The notes beneath the pieces are model-generated. The model saw only the letters and a list, made by a program, of their open reading frames with translations, made no database searches and was not told the origin of the DNA. The position numbers and the translations under genes are program-made. Shown piece by piece: positions 1 to 9,500 of a stretch of DNA of 64,000 nt. The DNA is from Steromphala cineraria (Eukaryota > Mollusca > Gastropoda > Trochida > Trochidae): positions 1,394,593 to 1,458,592 of the forward strand of contig OU744727.1 in assembly GCA_916613615.1 (NCBI GenBank). Reading direction: 5' to 3'. Position 1 is the stretch's first letter. The number at the start of each line of letters is the position of its first letter.

Positions 1-57
1 TTATAGAGAAAACTTTGTTTCTCAGTTTTTAGCTTATAAATTATACGGGTAATATAA

Positions 58-204
58 ACAATAACCAACTCGTGACGGGGAATGACAGATTATCTTTCTT
101 GAGTTATATTAATTGAGTAATTCTCTCGCCAAGGCTCGAGAATTACGAAATTAATATAACTCAAGAAAGATAATCTGTCATTCCCCGTCACGAGTAAGTT
201 ATTG
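58..204. repeat. Near-perfect inverted repeat (foldback hairpin)
   Basis: The core arms 69-125 and 138-194 are reverse complements with only a couple of mismatches, around a 12-base loop. Weaker pairing extends outward to about 58 and 204. This is the structure of a foldback MITE. The LINE next to it inserted into its right edge, because the 13-bp target duplication starts inside the outer arm (196-208). Confidence 0.85.
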
Positions 205-208
205 TCTA

Positions 209-1956
209 CAAAATAAAAGGTATTGTAATTGATGATCAGGAATATAAATTAGGCAAATATGCTGATGATACTGAATTACTTCTTGATGGAACAGAGGATA
301 GTCTGTATGCTGCTATTGATACTATCAATATATTTTATAACATGTCAGGCTTGAAAATAAATATTGATAAGACTAAGGCAATCTGGATTGGCTCAAAGGC
401 AGGTAGTGGAGATGTACTCTGTAAAGATTTAGATATAGAATGGCAAAGGAATGAATTTGAAGTTTTAGGAATTAAATTTACCCCCCATTTGAATGACCTA
501 TGGGTCATCAAAACAAGAAAAAGACTTGAAGAAATAAAAAGATTATTGGGATCATGGAGAAAAAGACATTTGACACTGACAGGCAAAATTACTGTTATAA
601 AAACTTTGGCTCTTTCAAAACTGGTGCACATTTTTAATAGTTTACCTAACCCACCTGATGAATTTATTACCTCCCTTGAAAGATTATTTTTCAATTTTTT
701 TGGAATGGCAAGATTGACAAGATTAAACGAAGCAATCTGAAACAAGATTATAAAGAAGGAGGGTTGCGCATGATTGACATTAAAACTTTTATAAATGCCA
801 TGAAATTATCTACTCTCAAACTTTATATCCGAAAACCGAATGTAAGTAATCCATGTAATTTTCCACTAAAAGATATATTAAAATTTGGGGCAAATATTCA
901 GGATATTGTTGAAACTGAGAATCCTTTTTGGAGGGATGTTACTAGAGCTTGGAAAATCTACTGTCGAAAATTCATGATTGATGATGACATAAATGAAATC
1001 CTATCCCAGCCAATATGGCTAAATCATAACTTTAAAAATCCAAATCACATTATCAAACACTGGGCAAGTAAAGGAATTTGGACTATTAAGGACTTGTATG
1101 ATGAACAAGGTTTGATAAGTTTTGAAGATTTGAAAATGAGATTTGGGATTAGGGGAACATATATGGATCTTGACTATATCTTATATATTATACCAAATTC
1201 ATGGAAAAGGACTTTAGAAGATTACAGACACATACATGTTTATCATTTCCATGTCAACTCCCTATATAAGGACTTCATGACTCCAAACAAGGGCTCTAGA
1301 AAATACTATGACAAACTGCTCTCTGATAACACTATGCCTCTTATTTGCCTTCGATGGGAAAATTTGTTTCATGATATTGATCTTAACAGGAACTTGATTT
1401 TTAGTGTTCATAGAAAAAACATAAAGGATATCAAACTGCTTGATTTTCAATTTAAGTTTCTGCATGGAATTATTTATACTAAAAAAGAACTCATGAAAAT
1501 GAAACTTGTTGACAATATCAGAAGTACATTCTGTCATGCTGCTGATGAAAATTTATGTCATGTATATTGGGAATGCGAGGAAACAAAACACTTTTGGAAT
1601 AAACTTCAAAATTGGATTAAACAAAACACTTTGGATTTACAATTGACAAAATCTCTTGTTTGGTTTGGAACTTCAAATAATGACCCTTTATTAGATCACT
1701 TAATACTTTCGGCTAAAAGACATATTTATATTTGCAACCTTAAAAAATCCATACCTAACTTAAAACTTTTTGAAAAAAATTTTAAAGACATATTCACGGT
1801 TGAGAAATTCATAGCTATTCGAAATCATAAATTAGATATTTTTACAAAAAAATGGTTTCCTCTACTCCCAATATTCGATCCAGATAGATGAGCCTGTAAC
1901 CAACATATGCTGTACATGAAGTTTATGGGATCAATAAAAAAAAAAAAAAAAAAAAA
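209..1956 (+). mobile_element. 5'-truncated non-LTR retrotransposon (LINE) with poly(A) tail and 13-bp target-site duplications
   Basis: The 13-mer aagttattgtcta occurs immediately before the element (196-208) and at the end of the A tract (1955-1967), as expected for target-primed reverse transcription. The element starts inside the reverse-transcriptase domain, just before a YADD catalytic box, so the endonuclease and most of the RT are missing. It ends in an AATAAA embedded in an A tract (about 1932-1956). The style of the C-terminal half (a WNGK-type block, then GGLRMID, then a Cys/His/FW block) resembles L1/Tx1-type LINEs of invertebrates. The clade is inferred and not proven. Confidence 0.9.
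210..1891 (+). pseudogene. Truncated, frameshifted LINE reverse transcriptase ORF2 fragment
   Basis: The first segment (210-740) is open from the truncation point and carries the RT active-site motif YADD at 258-269, followed by a typical 'SGLKIN' block (344-361). The second segment (about 702-1891) is in another frame and carries GGLRMID near 758-778. Its C-terminal Cys/His cluster (about 1530-1600) has the C...C...H/FW pattern of LINE zf-RVT tails. The switch fits a 1-bp loss in the T run at 695-701, because conserved residues continue in the next frame right after it. No start codon belongs to either part. It is a dead copy with few other lesions, so the insertion is fairly young. Confidence 0.85.
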
Positions 1957-1967
1957 GTTATTGTCTA

Positions 1968-2482
1968 AGTCACTTTGCCTGGTTTCCCCTACGGTCGGCT
2001 AAGCTGCCACTCATTCAACAAGCCTTGACCGAGCACTTCTCCTCGCTAAGGTGGTCACGTGACCTTTAGATCTCGCATGTCTTACATACATACTGGAAAC
2101 TTGCAATCGATTGAAGCGAATTACCTCCCCTTTGGGAGACGTTACGGCGTCTAGACGGCATCCATCAAAGGAATTATCCCTTGAAACCGCCATTTACGAT
2201 CAATCTGAACACGGAAATGTCCTTAGAGCGAGCCATTAATTGCTTTCTTGCCGGTATAGTGTTCACAAATATAGTACAATTAGTATAACCCTGATCTTAC
2301 ACCAGATACTTTCTTACAGATTACAGCTTATACAAATGCATGTACATGCAAGACGGACAGTTACTTATATCTACATTACATTGCATTCCTATTAGAAGCC
2401 GGGTAAAGCTCTGTAACTAACATTGTCAATTATTTATATGCAAAATTGTTGGCACACTTAAACGTGATATTCAACCGGTAAC
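1968..2482. other. Intergenic, no gene seen
   Basis: The stretch 1980-2220 is richer in GC than its surroundings and has a 60-codon minus-strand frame at 2011-2193 with no recognisable motif. I see no splice-flanked exon or repeat structure here. Confidence 0.5.
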
Positions 2483-2846
2483 TTTGTTTATAGTACACAT
2501 TGCTCTTTTGTTCACATTGTTCTATAGTTCACATTGTTCTATAGTTCACATTGTTCTATAGTTCACATTGTTCTATAGTTCACATTGTTCTATAGTACAC
2601 ACTGTTCTATAGAACACACTATTCTATAGTACACATTGTTCTATAGTACACACTGTTCTATAGTACACACTGTTCTATAGAACACATTGTTCTATAGTTC
2701 ACATTGTTCTATAGTACACATTGTTCTATAGTTCACATTGTTCTATAGTACACATTGTTCTATATTACACATTGCTCTGTAGTACACATTGATCTATAGT
2801 ACACATTATTTTATAGTACACATTGTTCTATAGGTCTATAGGTCAG
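2483..2846. repeat. 17-bp minisatellite, about 21 copies
   Basis: The tandem unit is cacattgttctatagtt, with common variants ending 'tac' or 'gaa' in place of 'ttc' around the self-complementary hexamer ctatag. Copies become more diverged towards both ends. There is no coding potential. Confidence 0.93.
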
Positions 2847-3640
2847 AGAGACCCTACTCTCAACGCTGACTATTCATGACAATAAACTTCATTTTTGGGG
2901 AACGATATATTGCTATATAAAAAGTAGAATTATTTTTTTCCCGGAATATATGGATTTTAATTTATAACAAATAAAAAAGACATAGACAGAAATCGTAATA
3001 TGAAATTTCATTGGAAAGGATAACCTGAATTTTTCGACAATAAATTACAATTTATGACAGTCATAAACTGCCATAATTCATATTCATAACACTTAGAGGC
3101 CCATTCCGTTCATATTCCAATTTTTCCCGACATTAAAACTGAACAAGGCGTTTCCCCAGGCTTAGTGAGTCATATCGCGTATATATCTACACGCTCCGAG
3201 GGCAAGTGTGGACGATTTCACATCGAGTTAGAAAAACGTAAATAATCCGGGCCGAGCATTCCAATAATTCTGACCCCTCAGTGGACCGACACTGAGTCTC
3301 TGAACACGGTTTTAAGATTTAATACATTTTAACACAAAGATGTTCTCTGATCAAAATAAATATAGAACAGAAAGTCAGAAATATGAATAACATATGAACA
3401 ACTAATATTTATATGTGATTTTCCAGTGACTGACGTAGGGTGAATAAATAAATGCAAAAATTGGTAATTTTACAGGGTTTGTTTTAATTCAAATGACGAA
3501 ATCTTTCGGTAAATAAATTTCCTAAATTAAATGAATAAATGCTAAAAGTTTGGTAAAAAAAAAAATGTAAAACTATCCGCGTACTTATAAACGCCCGATG
3601 TATAATTATGATATATATATACATAGATTTTATTATCATT
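2847..3640. other. Intergenic, no gene seen
   Basis: AT-rich sequence with scattered stops in all frames. No repeat unit or exon-like block was recognised. Confidence 0.5.
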
Positions 3641-3774
3641 ATCATATAATTATAGCTTTATAACATCAAAATCATTGTATAATATACTAACCCTTGTCTG
3701 GATGTACTGAATCTTAACAAATACTATAATTACAGCGACTACTTCGTACACAAGCACATTCTTCGTTGTACAGG

Positions 3775-3978
3775 GGACATGATAGACTGACATTTGGTCT
3801 CCGAAATATTTTTTTTTCAATATTGACAATATTTTAAAACAATTCATGTATTATAACAAAATGGAGATGCTATAACTTCAGCTGAGTGATCTAGACTTGC
3901 TATACTTTTCTAGACTGGGTTGGTCATCAATGAAATATTTTTTCTCTAGGGTCTGGATGACAGACTAATGACACGTCA
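3775..3978 (+). repeat. Dispersed repeat family A, copy 1
   Basis: It shares ordered blocks with copies at 45555-45885 (same orientation) and 55340-56005 (opposite orientation). The blocks are 'gatagactg.catt.ggtct', then 'tataacaaaatggag', then 'tgatctagacttgct', then 'gtctggatgacagact'. The element has ends built around agacta..tagtct palindromes. No transposase was seen, so it is probably a non-autonomous element. Confidence 0.75.
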
Positions 3979-3984
3979 GTTTTG

Positions 3985-5480
3985 TGAGTTCTACATGAAG
4001 AATCACTTAGAGTCAGTGGGCTTTATTATAAGTGCATGTAACACGTTTCTGTAGAATATAATAAGACTTATTGTACAATTAGAGTCGTTCCGTCTATCTC
4101 TTTATCAAATGATTCCTGTTTATGATGTAAGTGAGAGCCGTTCAGTTGTATGTGACATTGCAATGAGATTCTAAAGAGCTTTTGATCTAAATACTTACCT
4201 TTTGTAACGCGTTGCTATCACAACATGTGTATAAGACATAATAGTAATAGACGCGATTCTGACAGAAAACGTTTAATTAATGGGTCATGGGTATTCCCTT
4301 ATTTACATTTCTGAAAGTTTTAACTTTATTGTCATATCAGCGCTTCTCACCAATAACATGAGGGTATGGAGGACTCGAGGCTAATAGTGTTTAGCATTTG
4401 CACATGTCATGAACAATTCATATCTTGAAAAGTAGAGGGATAATAGAAAAATGAATAATTTTCCTGGTTTATATTTCTATCCAGGAGTTATTGATATTCC
4501 TTAGAATATAACGGTTAAAGAACGGTTGTTTCCAGAAGAACCCTTCATCATAATATTGTCAAATCAAACCTAAAGCAATTACTACAAAATAACATCTCTC
4601 GTGACGTAATTTATCAGGTGCATATCGCTCATGACCTACTGATATTCCTTAAAGTAGAAATGTTATAGAAATAATAATATTAATCAAAGGTTGTTTCGAG
4701 ATTAGTTATTACAGTTTACATCATACACTAAAATATTATATTCAATGTTTGTGGATAAATACTATTTCTGCCATGTGCAATTAAGAGTAAACTCGGTGAC
4801 TCCTAGGTTAACTATCTTATGATTACTATCTATTGACTTTATCTATAATAATATCATCACTTTTCCTTTTTGTCGTATTCTTGACGTATAATTTGTCATT
4901 GCAGTCAGATTCATGTTTCGTTTTAGAAAACAACTCAAATTAAGCGGAAATAAATTGTTTAAGTCATTTACAAAAGTTCCGATTTTCCAATTTATCCATT
5001 TAAGAAGCATTCATTTCCTCATTTCAAATACATCTCGAAGGTATCGATGATTTTGCAACGAAAGAAAGAGAAATTTGCCGTAAGAAATGCATTTAACATT
5101 TAAAGAAATTTAAATTTTAAATCGGATGAATATAAATCTCTTGTCCCTATTATCATCGTAGAGATAGACTACTTTGTCTCCATTAAGAAAATATATTAAA
5201 TATCAGAAATGTTATATCAGAATATCATTATAAAATATAAATTTGTCATATATTATACTGATATGTATTCTCAATGTGCAATCTGCAATTGGCTTCTTAA
5301 AATGAATAAACTTGCTACTTATATTTAGCATCTGTGTCATTTTCTTTAAGTTTGTAGTGTGTAGAAGACAATGATATATTTTGATAAAATGTTTATATTT
5401 TCACAGTAGCACAACATTACATTTTGTCTCACTTATATCTATCATTTATTCAAACCATATTTGACTTGTTCAGATACGCA
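3985..5480. other. Intergenic or intronic, no gene seen
   Basis: AT-rich, with stops in all frames. I looked here on the minus strand for downstream kinase exons (HRD, DFG, APE blocks) that should follow the exon at 6568-6687 and found none. Confidence 0.5.
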
Positions 5481-5483
5481 TAC

Positions 5484-5560
5484 CTCTCGAAATAAAGCAC
5501 CGAAGATATCAATTGTCAGAATATGTCTCCGATTTCATTGTAAACTTGTCATGCCTAATG
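5484..5560 (-). pseudogene. Decayed copy of the MAP2K-like alphaC exon (copy 3)
   Basis: On the minus strand this encodes a block ending IFGALFRE followed by a gtatgc donor. It parallels VFGAFFRE|gtaggt at the end of the intact exon 6568-6687. Upstream of that block the frame has a stop and the helix-C part is scrambled. It is best read as a duplicated exon that has decayed, but its 5' splice site is intact. Confidence 0.55.
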
Positions 5561-5611
5561 CCGATCTGTAGTCTCCGTGATAATTGATAATTGTAAAGCC
5601 TTACATAACCC

Positions 5612-5870
5612 ATCATCCTTCGCAAAACCTAAAACGCCAGTTTCCGAACTGTCGGTTTTATGCCTTGCTGCAGATCCTTGAATTTTAGGTTCTGATATCA
5701 GCGCCCCTACAGGCGATTGTTAGCAACCTCCAGTTAATTTCTGATTGGCCGTGACTATTGCTTTCTCTAATAGTAAGCTAGAGAGCAGGCACAGAAAACT
5801 CAAGGATCTGCAGCAAGGCATAAAAGTGACAGCTTGGGAACTGGCTTTTTAGGCTTTGCTCAGGAAGATG
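5612..5870. mobile_element. MITE family G, copy 1 (about 250 bp, inverted ends)
   Basis: The left end (catcatccttcgcaaaacc, then a 'cgaactgtcggttttatgcc' block and a 'ttgctgcagatccttga' block) is mirrored at the right end by the complement of the same blocks, ending in ggctttgctcaggaagatg. A shorter copy lies at 35573-35705 and a one-ended fragment at 49281-49330. There is no coding capacity, so mobilisation would be in trans. Confidence 0.8.
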
Positions 5871-6170
5871 TACATAACCAAATTATGAATGTTTAAACGA
5901 CGATTGATGTTATACCCACATTTGCGACCATTTTGAACATGTCGGCCATCTTGGAAAGAAAGTAAAATGACGATTTATCTACGATACGAAGCACCACATC
6001 AAGCCCTACACCTCTGTCAAATTTGGTACTTTTAACCTAAAATGCACAAAAGGTGCACCACTCTGAAGGACTAGTATTTCCGGATTCCATCTGTCATAGG
6101 CCTCTTTAACGTATCCCTAATATTTATCACTTATTTTGTGTCTAGTATTTCTGATTTGTCCAGGTAACTA

Positions 6171-6241
6171 TCTCAGGAAAAGAAGCGCCAAAGACGACCA
6201 CGACATGTTCACGAGGTCCTCAGTTGCGAATACAATGTAAG
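6171..6241 (-). pseudogene. Decayed copy of the MAP2K-like alphaC exon (copy 2)
   Basis: The minus strand reads IRN, stop (tca at 6220-6222 on the plus strand), GPREHVVVVFGA. It is collinear with IRNCGPCDHIVSVFGA of the intact exon at 6568-6687. The Cys codon has become TGA and the donor is gone (gagata instead of gaggta). It is a tandem exon duplicate that can no longer be used. Confidence 0.65.
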
Positions 6242-6261
6242 CATTTCTCGAGTAGGAGCAA

Positions 6262-6535
6262 CACAAAATGATGAATTGAGCATGTTAATTTGGGCACGAA
6301 CATAATATTCTGTTTATTACCGAAGTCGCGAAATTAAAGAAAATACTTAACCTATGCATTCAAACATAGGCGAACAAGCCGCTGCCAGTCAACACACTAA
6401 CGTCAAGTCATAGGCGAGCTGTGACGTCAAAACATTGTTCATTTCGTGACGTCATAATGAAAACGTCACATTTTTGCCCTAGGGTATCGTATGAAAAATA
6501 TGAACCTCGATATGACTGCCCTCGTAGGTAAAAAT
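6262..6535. repeat. Dispersed repeat family E, copy 1
   Basis: It shares 'attctgtttattaccgaagtcgc' style and 'atatgactgccct.gtaggtaa' blocks with sequence near 9040-9290 and 32185-32545, which marks a dispersed element of a few hundred bases. It contains several cgtgacgtca motifs (6435-6470). There is no coding frame. Confidence 0.55.
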
Positions 6536-6567
6536 TGAAATTATTTCTTACTTGCCCCGTTACCTAC

Positions 6568-9500
6568 CTCTCGAAAGAAAGCGCCGAAGACGGAGACTAT
6601 GTGATCGCAGGGTCCACAGTTGCGAATGGTTTCTATTTCTTGCAGCAACGCCCCAATCTCCTTCCCGTCCATACGTACAAATATACGCTGTGTCAGGGAG
6701 TAAAAGTACATATATAAGTAACAAAACAAAACAGAAAATGAAGGAGTGAGCATGTAGGCATTTTATATTACTATAATTATATAGCATAACTGTAGGCATT
6801 CTCCCATGTAGGCATTAGTGAACTCCACAATTATTTTATATGTAGTGTGTGTTTACGATAAACAAGTTGTTTACAAGAATCTGTTTTCCCAATCATTTAA
6901 TCTTATATAACAATGGTATACGCTGTGTCAAAGAGTAAAAGTACGTCATGGGTGATACGTATAGAACTAATAGATGATTTCAAAATTGTCCACAAGATAA
7001 AGAAATAACCATGACATTTGTATGTTCACGCAGTTCACATAATATCTTGCTATTACTTTCTTTACCTTTCTTAATTTCTCAAAATTATAAGCGACAATTT
7101 GATACATAAAATTTTCTGATACTGCTTATAAGTTCATCTTTGGTCATAAATACAAGATTAAAATATGCATCTTGAGTAATTGAAGTTGATGGTTGTATCT
7201 AAAATAAATAACGTTCCATTGAAAATTGAATAATAACTTACAGAGGAGCGTATAACAGACCAGTATTTGGTACATACAAATAATACAAATAAAAAATAGC
7301 CATAATCAACTAAAAATACGATTATGATGGTTTTGATAGACGACGTTTATGAATAATGCTAAAATAAACAAATAAATTTAGGAAAAGTCAAGATAAAGCT
7401 TACAGTTTATTTCAATTGACGACAGAAATAGATAAACCTAATCTCTCACTGGAACATAAATCACTCTTTATAGCGTTCATATTTACGAATCTTTCGGCCA
7501 CTTAAGCTGGTGTTGGCTTTGCTGTCATTGTCATCAAAGTAATACATTATCTGTCCCTGTGTATATGTCGATACGACATTTATGTTCATATAAACACCTG
7601 AACTTGATGCCTGACTTCATTAAATGTCAACTTTACAAGAAGATTTCCAGATTGAGCGACATATGATATCTCTATAAGCTCTGCTTGACATATACAATAC
7701 ACATCGATGAAAGCTTCTCACAGCGTCTCCTTATAAGACTGTTATACATAGCGTTATTGGACCAGTGTATGATAGAGGATTTCGTCTTAGTCTTTATAGA
7801 TAAATGTTACATTAATCTCTTCTACAGGTTTCCTAACAATAAACAAGATAGTTTTTTCTTTTCGTCATAAAATAGAAATATAGGAAGAATGCAAGAATAA
7901 CTCTAAACTATTTAGAGGCAAACTTCAAAACCTTTCAACTTAATTTTTTAACGTTTTCTAAAATGTATATATACAGGTTCTGTCCCGGAAACGTTTTGCT
8001 TACGGACGGACAGACGGACGGACAGGGTGATGACTAATGTAGACTGGTTGGATAAAATATGTTAAAAGAAACTAATTGTCATTGTTATGAGAAAAGCATT
8101 ATTGTATACTTCAAAGTATGTAATCATTACCTACAGATTCTCAATATTGCAGTTCTACAATCTAATTTGTTGCACAACAATTGATTTGATATTGGCTTTA
8201 AAAAAAACCAAGCTTCACACACCAAGACACTTAAACCTTTAATATTTTCAACAATCTAATTCGAATAACATTTAAATTGCTGCACAATAATAACCAGAGC
8301 CTAAGTATTGCAGATCTACAATCTCATTAAAATAAGATCTTAATTGCTACACGAGGCAAAGACTGTAATTTAGATCTAATTCCAATGAGTCATAGATTTT
8401 TAGGAGATCGACAATCTAATTTACAACCTACATTAAAATAGAGCAGCATTTAGATCTTATTTTAATGAGATTGTCAGTCCAAGAGCGCATCTTGACGGCG
8501 ATGGCTATCAAGGCTTGGTTAAAATCTGAGCAGAACTGATTTTAATGAGATTCTCAGTATCAGAACCCACCTTGACGGCGACTTATCAAGGCTTGTTTAC
8601 AATCTACATTAAAACGAGCAGATCTCACTTTAATGAGAACCTCAGTATCCTACCCCACCTTAACCGCGACCCCACCTTATCAAGGCTTGTTTACAATCTG
8701 AGCAGATCTAACTTTAATGAGATTCACAGTGTCGGAACCCACCTTGACGGCGAAGGCTATTAAGGCTTGTTTACAATCTGAGCAGTACTGACTTTAATGA
8801 GATTCTCAGTATCGGAACCCACCTTGACGGCGACAGCTATCCCGGAGGGTCTGTGAAGCATGTAGTCGACATCCCCGGAGTCGCCCTGTCCCAGAAAACC
8901 CAGGTGCTCGAGATCCCCGGGGTCACAGGGCACCCTCTCTCCCCCCAGGGTCAGCCGCCCCTCCGTCTCCAGCTCCACCGGGACGATCTCCTGGGGTGGT
9001 CTGCAACAGTTTAGAGTATTGTGTATGAGTGTCAAAACTTGGTATTTCCCGAGCGAGAACGAGGGATAAATGACATTTGGGGATGAGTGGAACTGTCATA
9101 TACAAATCATGTTATTGGCACATATTTGATATTTTGTGCATTTTAGACTATCGTATGAGTGTCCATGTCGACACGAGGGCAATAATATTGGTATTTCCCG
9201 AGCGAGAACGTTTGTCATATACATATCATGTTATTGGCACATTTGATATTTTGTGTATTTCCGAAGTCGCAAAATCAAGAAAGTTATTCAAAATCTACAT
9301 CTAAGGATAGGTGGATACAGGCTGGCTGGAGATTTAAAAGCAATATCATAAATGAACCGAGATGCCAAATATTGTTCATAACGTGACGTCAAAACGTTAT
9401 CATAGAGGCATCTTACGGAAATTACAATTTATAGTCTTGACAATAAATAAGTTGGAAATCCATAGATTATGTAAGTACTTTAGCACATCTAGACATTGTT

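Noticed and set aside
2011..2193. 60-codon minus-strand frame in a GC-richer patch
   Set aside because: No homology by eye and no splice sites. The GC enrichment alone is weak evidence.
1..5480. Expected downstream (C-lobe) exons of the MKK7-like kinase
   Set aside because: I searched the minus strand for HRD, DFG and APE blocks and found none. They lie outside the window or are lost.
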